Shown here piece by piece: positions 55,105 to 63,605 of a DNA stretch of 64,000 nucleotides. Below the pieces are notes generated by a model. That model ran no database searches, was not told where the DNA came from, and saw only the letters and a program-made list of their open reading frames with translations. Made by a program: the position numbers and the translations under genes. Source of the stretch: Micropruina sp. (GTDB taxonomy: Bacteria; Actinomycetota; Actinomycetes; Propionibacteriales; Propionibacteriaceae). The stretch spans positions 1 through 64,000 of the forward strand of contig JADJTO010000010.1 of the NCBI GenBank assembly GCA_016711105.1. The letters are read 5' to 3'. Numbering within the stretch: the stretch's first letter is position 1; each line of letters begins with the position of its first letter.

Positions 55105-57126
55105 TCCGCAGCGACCGTCTGGGCTTGGCCGTGCTGGTGGCGATGGCCCTGGCCTGCAGCACCCTGAGCGCGCTCACCGCCGACAACTGGTTGCTGGTCG
55201 GCGGCGTCATCGGCCTGACCCTGACGGCGGTTGTCGGGATCGCCGGGCGGCGTCTCGGCCTGGCGGAGTGGACCGTCCAACTACTCCAGCTGCTAGCCGG
55301 GTTCCTCTTCACGACGGGACTGTTCGCGGTCGCCGACCTCGGGGACGACCCACTGCTCGCGCTCACCACGATCGGCTCCCAAGCCCTCGAACACATCCAA
55401 GTCAGCGCGGCACCCATGACTCCCAATGCACCTGTTCGGGTGCTGGGGGCGATCCTGATCTGGTTGCTCGGCTGGGTCGCGGAGATGGTGGTCATCTCGT
55501 TGGCCCGGCCTGCCTGGGTGCTCCCCTTCCTGCTCACGCCCTACTTGGCCGGATCGTTGGCGATCCCGAACGATCTCGACTTCCGCTCGTTCCTCCTGGT
55601 CGGACTCGGCCTGTTCTTGGTGTTGCTCGCCGACGGGCTGGCCCGGACGGCGATGCTGCGAAGCTCCGGTCTCGGCGTGCCCGGTCTGCGCCGGGCGGTG
55701 TTGGCCGGCGGGGCCGCCACCGTCCTGTTCGGGGTTGCGGGGGCCGGCGTCGCCGGAGTCATGTCCGGCGAGTCGGACGCGGGTACGTGGGAACCGTTTC
55801 GCGGGCAGGGGCCGATCCAGATGGCCGATCCCACCCTCGACCTGAGGCGCAACTTGGAGCAGCTGGACGACGTGATCGTGATCCGCTATCAGACCGACCA
55901 GCCCGGGGGTGTGCACCTGCGGATGACCACGCTGCCGGTTTTCGACGCCGGCGGCTGGCACCTGGACAGCATGCAGCTCTTCGGAGGCGCGCTACCCGCA
56001 GCCCCGGGTCTTACCGGGAGCGAGCCGCAACGCCGGACGCAGATCACGATCGACAACTTCAAGACTCAATGGCTGCCGCTGCCCTATGCACCGACCTCGT
56101 TCGAGGCCCGCGGGGACTGGCGACACGACGATCTCACGTTGGCCGTGCTGTCCGGCGGAGACGAGCGGACGAGCACGGTGGGGCTCAGCTACACCGCCAC
56201 CAGCCTCGAGATCGCGCCCGACGTCGGCGACATGCTGTCGGCGCAGGTCGGCCGACCCAGGGATGGCGCCACGACCACGACCCTGCCGAGCGACCTTCCA
56301 GCCGACGTCAGCGAGCTGGCCCGGGAGGTCACCCGGGATGCCCTCTCCGCTGGGGAGAGAGCGATGGCGATCCAGGAGTACCTGCGCTCGGATCGCTTTC
56401 GGTACAGCATCGATCCGGCCCCGGGTTCTGGCTACGACGCGTTGAGCCGCTTTCTGTTCGTGGACCGAGTGGGTTATTGCGAGCAGTTCGCAGCCTCGAT
56501 GGCGGTGCTGGCCCGAGCGGTCGGTATTCCCTCGCGAGTTGCCATCGGCTTCTTGCCCGGGAGCCGGGTTGGGGAAGGCTGGGAGGTATCGATCCGCGAC
56601 ATGCACGCCCTCCGATCCCGCGAGCACCCCCGCACCCAGTGAGGAGCCGCAGGCACCGGAAACCGGCAACGCCGGCCTGTTCGGGACCGGCCCGGCGCTG
56701 CTCGCCGTAGGGGTGCTCGGTGCCTTGCTGGCGGTGGGTGGCAGCCCGTGGCTCGTCCGGACGCTCCGGCGCCGACGGCGCTTGGGGGCTGTGGCTGCCG
56801 CGGACCGGGTCGAAGGAGCCTGGGAGGAGTTCCGAGACCTGGTTTGGGATGCTGGCTGGGAGTGGCCGACGGGGTCGGTCAGGGAGAGCGGACGTCACCT
56901 GGCCGAGCGTCTGCCGGACGGGGCGGACGCGGCGATCAAGGAACTGGCTACCTGGGTGGAACGCTCGCGCTATGCCGACTCCCTGGGGACGGTGCCAGCC
57001 CTGACCGACCAGGTCACGACGGTACGCGACGCGTTAGCCCGAACCCGACGGTCTGGGCGCGTGCCGTGGAGGGAAGTCCTCCCCCGATCGATCTGGAAGC
57101 GATTCCGCTGGAGCAGAGGGGCCTGA
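55101..57126 (+). CDS. TgpA-type transglutaminase-like membrane protein, with an internal deletion
   Basis: A large membrane protein: about six N-terminal helices, an extracellular DUF3488 and transglutaminase-like domain, and a C-terminal helix with a cytoplasmic tail. The catalytic cysteine is in VGYCEQFAASMAVLARA and the histidine in IRDMHA. At about 56610 the sequence jumps out of frame; the WPE-type segment that normally follows DMHA, with the third catalytic residue, is missing. The second frame continues from a proline-rich linker (TPAPSEEPQAPETG) through the last helix to 57126. Probably some tens of residues are lost in the assembly. Confidence 0.85.
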
Positions 57127-57136
57127 GCGGCCAGCC

Positions 57137-57520
57137 TCAGAGGCCTTCGTCCTGACGACGACGCCAACGCTCTTCCATCTTGTCCATGAACGCCTTTTCG
57201 TTGCCACCGCCGGAACTCGGCCTGGCGGGGGCGTTCAGGGTCACGTCGTCGCCACCGACGTGACGCCACGAGGTGATCGCGATCACCGTGGCGGCGAGCA
57301 TCAGCAGGAAACCGACCACGCTCAGAGCCGGGTGAACCTGCATGCCACCGATCAGGCAACCGATGCCGACCAAGAAACCAACCCCGGCTACGGCAGCCCG
57401 TCGACGATGAAACCGGCGGCTGGTAGTGCCGCGCAGCGTGTTAGCCAACTTTGGGTCCTCAGCTGCTAGTGCAGCTTCCATCTGATCGAGGAGCCGTTGT
57501 TCGTCCTCCGAGAGAGCCAT
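57137..57520 (-). CDS. DUF3040 domain-containing membrane protein
   Basis: A 127-residue protein beginning MALSEDEQRLLDQMEAAL, the DUF3040 signature, with two adjacent helices (about residues 43-60 and 64-84) and a polar tail ending EERWRRRQDEGL. It is widespread in actinobacteria near mraZ and dinB; the function is unknown. AGGAGG precedes the ATG. It is convergent with the transglutaminase gene. Confidence 0.9.
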   Translation of the reverse strand: MALSEDEQRLLDQMEAALAAEDPKLANTLRGTTSRRFHRRRAAVAGVGFLVGIGCLIGGMQVHPALSVVGFLLMLAATVIAITSWRHVGGDDVTLNAPARPSSGGGNEKAFMDKMEERWRRRQDEGL

Positions 57521-57609
57521 CTCGGGCCTCCTCTCTTTTCCCCATGCGAAACGTGGCTCCAGTGTAGGCGGCGCCACGAACAAACGGAACAGGGTCGGCC
57601 CGCGGCGGG

Positions 57610-58785
57610 TCACGGCCTCGACTGCCGGGTCAACGCGGCCCGTTTCACCGACTCTGGCCCATATTTGCGCACCACGGCGTCCGCGGCCCGCTCGGCCTCG
57701 CTCCACCCTCGCTCCGGGGCGTCCAGGGTGAGTTGTTGGTAGGCCCGATCCCGCTCCACCAGCCCCTCGACCCTGATCCCGACCCGACGGATTCGGGCGC
57801 GCTGCAAGCCGAGCTTGGCGTAGAGCTTCAGCGCCTGACGGTAGAGCTCATCGGTGCCGTCGGTGGGGCTGGGGATGGTCAGGGAACGGGAGATGGTGGT
57901 GAAGTCAGCGAACCGCAGGTTCAGCGTCACGGTGCGCCCGAGCACCCCGGCTTGGCGCATCCGCCAGGCAACCTTGCCGCAGACCCGGAGCAGTTCTGCG
58001 TGCACGATTCGCGGATCGTCGGTGTCCCGAGCGAAGGTTTCCTGGCAGCCCACCCCTCGCTCTCCGGACCGGGCGATCACTCGCCGACCATCCCTCCCCC
58101 AGGCCAGGTCGGCCAGCAGTGCCCCTTGGTGCGGACCCAGCGCCCGCTGTAGGGTGCCGGCGGGCAGGTAGGCAAGTTCGGCGACGGTGGTGATCCCGAG
58201 CCGATGCAGTTTCGCCGCCGTGGCTTCACCGATACCCCAGATTTTCTGCACCGCCAGCGGGTGTAGAAACTCGACCACCCGATCAGGGGTGACCTCGAGG
58301 AGACCGTCGGGCTTGGCCTGACCGGACGCCACTTTGGCGATGAACTTGGAGGGCCCGATCCCGACCGAGCAGGTGATGCCCTGCTCATCGGCAACCAGAG
58401 CGCGCAGGTACTGGCCGATCTCTGCGGGCGTCATGTTCATCGGCCCGACCGCGCCAGTGACATCGAGATAGGCCTCATCGATCGAGGCACTCTCCACCTG
58501 AGCGGTGACCGACTCGAAGATGGCCACGATGCCGGCCGAGACCTGGGCATAGGTGTCGAAATCGGGGCGGATCGCGATCACACTCGGGCACAGCCGGCGC
58601 GCCCGGGTCGAGGACATGCCGCCCTCGATCCCGAAGCCACGGGCCTCGTAGGTGGCACTGAGCACCACACCGCGCTCTGCCCCGCCGACGAACATCGGCT
58701 TGCCCCGCAGGTCGGGTCGGCGGCGCAGTTCGACGGAGGCGTAGAACGCGTCCATGTCGACGTGCATGATCACCCGCCCGGTCAC
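57610..58785 (-). CDS. dinB: DNA polymerase IV (Y family)
   Basis: Error-prone translesion polymerase. The 391-residue protein has the catalytic VDMDAFYASVE (two aspartates and the steric-gate region), ATYEARGFGIEGGMSS, ASIDEAYLDVTGAVG, helix-hairpin-helix IWGIGEATAAKLHRLGI, and a little-finger domain (TLNLRFADFTTISRS) followed by a short C-terminal tail. It starts at GTG 58785 behind GGAGG. Its own LexA box lies 31-48 bases upstream, so it can be induced separately from dnaE2. Confidence 0.95.
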   Translation of the reverse strand: MTGRVIMHVDMDAFYASVELRRRPDLRGKPMFVGGAERGVVLSATYEARGFGIEGGMSSTRARRLCPSVIAIRPDFDTYAQVSAGIVAIFESVTAQVESASIDEAYLDVTGAVGPMNMTPAEIGQYLRALVADEQGITCSVGIGPSKFIAKVASGQAKPDGLLEVTPDRVVEFLHPLAVQKIWGIGEATAAKLHRLGITTVAELAYLPAGTLQRALGPHQGALLADLAWGRDGRRVIARSGERGVGCQETFARDTDDPRIVHAELLRVCGKVAWRMRQAGVLGRTVTLNLRFADFTTISRSLTIPSPTDGTDELYRQALKLYAKLGLQRARIRRVGIRVEGLVERDRAYQQLTLDAPERGWSEAERAADAVVRKYGPESVKRAALTRQSRP

Positions 58786-58815
58786 GTCTCGCCTCCTTCA
58801 CCATCGCGCTATTTT

Positions 58816-58833
58816 TTCGAATACCCGTTCGAT
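58816..58833 (-). promoter_or_regulatory. LexA (SOS) box upstream of dinB
   Basis: TTCGAATACCCGTTCGAT reads CGAAT-N4-GTTCG, one base off the actinobacterial consensus CGAAC-N4-GTTCG. It lies between dnaE2 and dinB, 31 bases from the dinB start. Confidence 0.78.
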
Positions 58834-58857
58834 AAGATGACTTCGTCGCCGGGCGGA

Positions 58858-61800
58858 TCAGCGCCCTGAGCTCCCCGGGCTCGAATGCCAGAGCTTGCGT
58901 GAAGCCTGCGCGACCGACTCCCCGGCCGGCTTGACGTCGGCGTAGGGAGATTGCCGGTAGCCGCTGGGATGGACCAGCACCCGCCGCCTACCCATGCCAC
59001 CACCTCGACCATGCTCCTGGGCGTCAGCCAGTCCGGCCGAGGCGGCCTCGGTGGCCGCCAGTTCCTCACCGACGAAGCCGACCCCCTCGGGAACGAGCGC
59101 CATCACCTCCCGGACGGCGACCAAGGCGGCGGCCTCATCGCCGGTTTCTGCCACCACCTGGCTGTAGATCCCGTGCAGCACGGTCAGGTCCCAGGCGCCG
59201 GTGGCTCGCAGCGAGATTCCCCGTGGGCCGGTGCGACGCACCTCCCCGGCGACCACCAGCAGCCAGGAGTTGAACACGGTGGAGGCGTAAGGGCCCTGCG
59301 CGTCCTCGAAGAAGGTGGCATCGGCCGGGCCGGTGGTGTCATCGACAGTCAGGAAGACCACCCGTCGCCCCGAGCGGACCGGTGGGGTCTGGGTAGCCAC
59401 CTTCACGCCTGCAATCAGCACCTGACTACGCCATTTGGCGCGTAGGAGATCGGCGGCGAAGGTCATGCCGAGTGCCTCCAGGAAGGGCAGGTAGCGACTG
59501 AGTACATGGCTGCTCGCGTCCATGCCGATGATCTCCAGTTCAGCCGCCAGACGTTCGGCATCGGTCATCTCCGGCAGACCGGTGGCGACGACATCGAGCG
59601 GACGACTCCCGGTCGCCTCGTCCGATTGAGCGAACTCCGGGTCATCCCCGAGAGCAGGTTCGGTGAAATCCAACGGCAGTTGGATCGCCTGCGGGCGGGC
59701 AGAAGCAGCCTTGCGCGACTGTCGCCGAGCCCGATCGCGGGGATCATCCCCCACCGGTCCTTCGACTCGCCCGCCACCCAGGCCGCGGGCTCGCCCGTTG
59801 GTGCGCTCATCGATCCGAGCCGCCCGGGCAATGTCGGCGACCGAGAGCAGCAGGTCCCGGCGGGTGATCCGTCCCCGCGCCTGGACGCTCGCCGGGTCGG
59901 CGATCCCGTACAACTCATCGAAGCCGCCGGCCAGCACCAGCCGTTCGGTGACTGGTGCTGAGTTGTGCGTCCGCTCCACGAAGTCGGTCAGCGAGACATA
60001 GGGGCGGCCCGCGACGATCCGGGCGATCTCGGTCTGGGTGATCCCCAACACATCGGCCAGCGACAACCGGATGCCGTAACCCCGGCCGTCCGGCAAACCG
60101 TCACCGGGCGCCAACCGGCGCGACCCGGGAGAACCAGCGGCACCACCCTGTGGTGGCGACAGGTCTGCGGAGGGCTGCCACTGCGCGAGCACCTTCTCGA
60201 CCCGGTACTCGCCTTCGCTGCGGTTGACGTCCAACCCCAGGATCGTGACCCCGAGTCGACGCGCCTCCTCCAACATCAGCCGTTTGGGGTACATCCCGGG
60301 ATCGTGAGTGAGCACGCCGGTCAGGAAATGCGCCGGGTAATGCCGCTTCAACCAGGCCGACTGGTAGGTGGGCAGGGCGAAGGCGGCGGCGTGCGCCTTG
60401 CAGAAGCCGAAGGAGGCGAACGACTTCAGCACGAACCACACCTTCTCCACCACCGACTGGGAGTAGCCACGACCCAGGGCCGCGGGCACGAACCAGCGCT
60501 TCACGTCCGCCTGCCCCTTGGGATCACCCAGTGCCCGCCGTGCCTCGTCCCCCTGGGCCAGGGTGCAGCCGGTGATGATGGAGAGGATCCGGATGATCTG
60601 CTCATGGAAGACCACCACCCCCCCGGTCTCGGCCAAGGCCGGCTCCAGGTCGGGGTGCAGATAGATCGGCGCTCGCCAGCCCTGACGGGCCTCCAGGAAG
60701 GGGACCACCATGTCGGACTTCACCGGCCCGGGGCGGAACAGCGAGATGTCGATGATGATGTCGGAGAAGTCGGAGGGACCGAACTTTCCGATCAACTCGC
60801 GCTGCCCGGGTGACTCGATCTGGAAACAGCCCAGGGTTGCGGCCTTGCCGATCATGTCGTAGGTGGCGGGGTCGTCGAAGGGCGCGAGGGCATCCACCTC
60901 CACCTCGACCCCTTCGACTCGGCTGATCTCACGAATTGCCAACGCCATAGCCGACTGCATCCGGATCCCCAGCACATCCAGTTTCAGCAGCCCGAGATCC
61001 TCGACATCGTCCTTGTCGAACTGGCTCATCGGGTAGCCACCGAAGCTGGCCTCCACCGGGGTGCGGTCGAGCAGCGTGGTGTCGCTGAGCAGCACGCCGC
61101 AGGGATGCAGGGCGACGTGGCGGGGCAACCCGTCCAGAGATTCAACCAAGGAAAACAGCACATCGAGGCGTTGGGCGCCGAGGCCGGCGGCACGTAGTTC
61201 GGGCAGGTCCCGCAGCGCGGCGCGGGCGTCAGCGGCCCGAATGTGCGGGAAAGCGGTCGCGATGGCGTCGATCTCTCGCGGGGGGAGACTGAGCGCCGCG
61301 CCCACGTCCCGGACGGCATGCCGCACCCGGTAGGTGTCGAGCATGGCGACGCAGGCGACCCGCTCGCCGCCGAAGACCTCCAGGATCTTGTCGTAGACCT
61401 CGGTTCGGCGAGCCGCTTCGACGTCGACGTCGATGTCCGGCAGGGCTTGTCGCAGCGGGGAGAGGAAGCGCTCCATCAGCAGCCCGTACCGAAGCGGATC
61501 GACCCCAGAAATCCCCAGCAGGTAGTTGACCAGGCTGCCGGCCCCGAGCCCCGAGCGGCACAGCGAATATTGAGCGCCTTGATCATGCCCACCACCTCGG
61601 CGACGGTGAGGAAATAGCTGGCGAACCCGAGCTCTCCGATCACCGCCATCTCCTCCAGCCAGCCGTCGTTCCACCTCGACGCTGGAGTGGCCGTAACGCC
61701 AGGCCACCCCGGCTTCGCAGCGTTGCCAGAGAGCGGCCAGCGCGCTGGCGTGCTCACCCCGCACGTCGAGCAGATTGAACTCGGGTAGATGGATCTCCCC

Positions 61801-62712
61801 CAGCCCGATGTCGGCCCGCGGGTCGAGCCGGGAGCGGATCGCGGTCTGTCGGGTGTCCCCGATCAGCCGCTCAGCATCCCGGCGCCCGGCCAGCCGGGAT
61901 ACCTCCTCCGCCAAAGCGAGCATCTCCTTGCCCGATTTGAGGTAGCCCTCCGCGTTGCGCCGATCGACGTTGCGCAGGTCCAGCGGGACCAGCCGGCGGG
62001 AGGCATCGAGCACATCAATGGTGGGGGCCAGATGCTTGTGGGCCATCCGGACGGCGTTGGTCAACACCCCGGTCAGCCCGTGCGCATCGGCGAAGGCGAG
62101 CATCCGCGCGGCGTGGGCGGCCGACCCAGGCCCCGTCCCACTGAGCTGATGATGGGTCACCCCGATGATCAGTTGATGCGGCTCCACCACCTCCCGCCAG
62201 GCGCCCAGCACTCGTTCGGCGGCGTCGCCTCCATCGCCGGCCAGAACCAGCCCCAGGTCGGAGTCGGCCCCCAGCATCACGATCAGATCATCGGCGTGCT
62301 GGCCGATCAGCTCCCGGCTGCACACCGGATTGCCCCGCTCCCCGGCCAGATGGGTGGCCGAGGTGAGCCGACAGAGCGAGGCCCACCCCCGGCGAGAGGT
62401 GGCCAACGTGACCGCCCGGGACAGTCGCGGGTCGCGGATCTGCCCGCCCCGGACGGGGGGCGGCGAATCGGGCCGCACCAGATCGCTGTCGCCGATCGCG
62501 AAATCCACCCCCACGATCGGCGCCACGCCCGTCCGCAGGCAGGCCTTGGCGAAACGGACGGCGCCGTAGAGACCGTCGCGGTCGGTGATCGCCAGCGTGT
62601 CCATCTCCTGGCTGGCCGCGGCCTCGACCAGGGCCGAGGGATGCGAGGCGCCGTAGCGCAGGGAGTAGCCGGAGGCCACCCGGAGGTGGACGAAGGGATC
62701 CGAGCCGGTCAC
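58858..62712 (-). CDS. dnaE2: error-prone DNA polymerase DnaE2, with two compensating frameshifts
   Basis: C-family translesion polymerase. An N-terminal PHP-like domain (VHLRVASGYSLRYGASHP, where the usual HLH reads HLR) is followed by the polymerase core with catalytic PDIDVDVEAARR, FRPGPVKSDMV, GFCKAHAAAFALPTYQSAWLK, a helix-hairpin-helix region (RIVAGRPYVSLTDF) and an OB-fold near the C-terminus. Between about 61656 and 61545 the sequence is out of frame; the other frame there reads LEEMAVIGELGFASYFLTV, as expected. Small indels at about 61660 and a C4 run (61542-61545) explain this. It is coupled by GTGA to the HEPN gene upstream. Confidence 0.93.
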   Translation of the reverse strand: MTGSDPFVHLRVASGYSLRYGASHPSALVEAAASQEMDTLAITDRDGLYGAVRFAKACLRTGVAPIVGVDFAIGDSDLVRPDSPPPVRGGQIRDPRLSRAVTLATSRRGWASLCRLTSATHLAGERGNPVCSRELIGQHADDLIVMLGADSDLGLVLAGDGGDAAERVLGAWREVVEPHQLIIGVTHHQLSGTGPGSAAHAARMLAFADAHGLTGVLTNAVRMAHKHLAPTIDVLDASRRLVPLDLRNVDRRNAEGYLKSGKEMLALAEEVSRLAGRRDAERLIGDTRQTAIRSRLDPRADIGLGEIHLPEFNLLDVRGEHASALAALWQRCEAGVAWRYGHSSVEVERRLAGGDGGDRRARVRQLFPHRRRGGGHDQGAQYSLCRSGLGAGSLVNYLLGISGVDPLRYGLLMERFLSPLRQALPDIDVDVEAARRTEVYDKILEVFGGERVACVAMLDTYRVRHAVRDVGAALSLPPREIDAIATAFPHIRAADARAALRDLPELRAAGLGAQRLDVLFSLVESLDGLPRHVALHPCGVLLSDTTLLDRTPVEASFGGYPMSQFDKDDVEDLGLLKLDVLGIRMQSAMALAIREISRVEGVEVEVDALAPFDDPATYDMIGKAATLGCFQIESPGQRELIGKFGPSDFSDIIIDISLFRPGPVKSDMVVPFLEARQGWRAPIYLHPDLEPALAETGGVVVFHEQIIRILSIITGCTLAQGDEARRALGDPKGQADVKRWFVPAALGRGYSQSVVEKVWFVLKSFASFGFCKAHAAAFALPTYQSAWLKRHYPAHFLTGVLTHDPGMYPKRLMLEEARRLGVTILGLDVNRSEGEYRVEKVLAQWQPSADLSPPQGGAAGSPGSRRLAPGDGLPDGRGYGIRLSLADVLGITQTEIARIVAGRPYVSLTDFVERTHNSAPVTERLVLAGGFDELYGIADPASVQARGRITRRDLLLSVADIARAARIDERTNGRARGLGGGRVEGPVGDDPRDRARRQSRKAASARPQAIQLPLDFTEPALGDDPEFAQSDEATGSRPLDVVATGLPEMTDAERLAAELEIIGMDASSHVLSRYLPFLEALGMTFAADLLRAKWRSQVLIAGVKVATQTPPVRSGRRVVFLTVDDTTGPADATFFEDAQGPYASTVFNSWLLVVAGEVRRTGPRGISLRATGAWDLTVLHGIYSQVVAETGDEAAALVAVREVMALVPEGVGFVGEELAATEAASAGLADAQEHGRGGGMGRRRVLVHPSGYRQSPYADVKPAGESVAQASRKLWHSSPGSSGR

Positions 62713-63092
62713 GTTCCACCCACTCGCAGGGCGTCTTGGCGGGAGAACCGGCGAGCCACCTGATCATGGAAAAGGCGGGCGTCCCGGAGCAGGTCATCGG
62801 CCTCACGAACCCCGACCAGCGCGACCGCTCCGGCCGCGACCACCTCGCACTTGCGTCCGACCGCGGCGAAGAACCCCGCCCATTCGGCATATTCGGGCGC
62901 CACCTCGGCCAGCAGCTGCCACACGTTGCGCAGCCGCGCGGAGCGATTCGGGTGGGCGCGGGCGGCCAACACCACGGCCGCCACCCGGAGCGCAGCCAGG
63001 TGAGCCGCCAGGAAGCGGTCGGCGGGTCGATCGGCGAGTTCGGCCTCGATCAGGGCCGCCCGAGCGAAACCCAGTTGCACGGGGTCGGGCAT
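62709..63092 (-). CDS. SAV_6107-family HEPN domain protein
   Basis: A 127-residue helical protein of the SAV_6107 HEPN family. It shows RFLAAHLAALRVAAVVLAARA, VWQLLAEVAPEYAEWAGFFAA and VREADDLLRDARLFHDQVA. RDARLFH fits the R-x(4-6)-H pattern of HEPN ribonucleases, but I cannot tell whether it is active. The ATG overlaps the DUF6504 stop, and its stop overlaps dnaE2, so it is locked into the SOS cassette. Confidence 0.85.
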   Translation of the reverse strand: MPDPVQLGFARAALIEAELADRPADRFLAAHLAALRVAAVVLAARAHPNRSARLRNVWQLLAEVAPEYAEWAGFFAAVGRKCEVVAAGAVALVGVREADDLLRDARLFHDQVARRFSRQDALRVGGT

Positions 63093-63418
63093 CAGTCGAC
63101 CACCCTGCGCAACCGCCACGCCCCGTCAGTCCAGGCGTGGGCCAGTTCATAGGCCCCCGCTTCCCCGGCCCGACCGGGGGCGGCGACAACCCGCCAGACC
63201 TCTTCCTCGGCCAGCAGGTCACGACCAGCGGCAGCGTCGTCCAGATCGCCGCGGGCGGCTTGGATCAGCGGAGAGTTCCACCAGTCGGCGGTCTCGACCC
63301 AGCGAGTCTGCACCTCGGTGACTCGCCAGAGTCGGCGACGCCAGAGGAACTGCGCTGGGCCCTCCAGGGTGCCGATCAGACCCTGCCGCACCTCGATCGG
63401 CTCGTCGTAGCGGCGCAT
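63092..63418 (-). CDS. DUF6504 family protein
   Basis: A 108-residue protein starting MRRYDEPIEV, with QFLWRRRLWRVTEVQTRWVET and a tail ending AWRLRRVVD. It matches DUF6504 proteins coded beside translesion polymerase genes in actinobacteria. The function is unknown. It is first in the SOS cassette; GGGGAGGGGAG lies just before the ATG. Confidence 0.85.
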   Translation of the reverse strand: MRRYDEPIEVRQGLIGTLEGPAQFLWRRRLWRVTEVQTRWVETADWWNSPLIQAARGDLDDAAAGRDLLAEEEVWRVVAAPGRAGEAGAYELAHAWTDGAWRLRRVVD

Positions 63419-63442
63419 GTCTCCCCTCCCCAAAAAAGCAGA

Positions 63443-63483
63443 CCCCGGTACGGGCGCCTGGTCGAGAGACGCCCGTACCGGGG
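63443..63483 (-). terminator. terminator-like hairpin in the SOS cassette leader
   Basis: A perfect 14-bp stem (CCCCGGTACGGGCG and its complement) with a 13-base loop. On the minus strand it is followed within five bases by six T residues. It lies between the LexA box/promoter and the first start codon, so it could attenuate the cassette. Confidence 0.75.
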
Positions 63484-63513
63484 AGCTCGTGCGAGCCCTT
63501 CCCCGACTCGTTT

Positions 63514-63529
63514 TCGAACTTGTGTTCGA
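63514..63529 (-). promoter_or_regulatory. LexA (SOS) box of the DUF6504-HEPN-dnaE2 cassette
   Basis: TCGAACTTGTGTTCGA is a perfect CGAAC-N4-GTTCG palindrome. It sits just downstream of a -10 element on the minus strand, at the predicted transcription start, a suitable place for repression. Confidence 0.9.
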
Positions 63530-63538
63530 TTCGTTTCT

Positions 63539-63569
63539 ACTATAACCCCCGGCTCCGACCCTTCGTCAA
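63539..63569 (-). promoter_or_regulatory. SOS cassette promoter (-35/-10)
   Basis: On the minus strand TTGACG (63569-63564) and TATAGT (63544-63539) are 19 bases apart, and the LexA box follows at the start site. The same TATA also reads TATAAC on the plus strand and might serve the DUF4126 gene. Confidence 0.55.
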
Positions 63570-63605
63570 GGTGGTTCGGCGACCCGTTCGCCTACCCTTG
63601 GCCGC

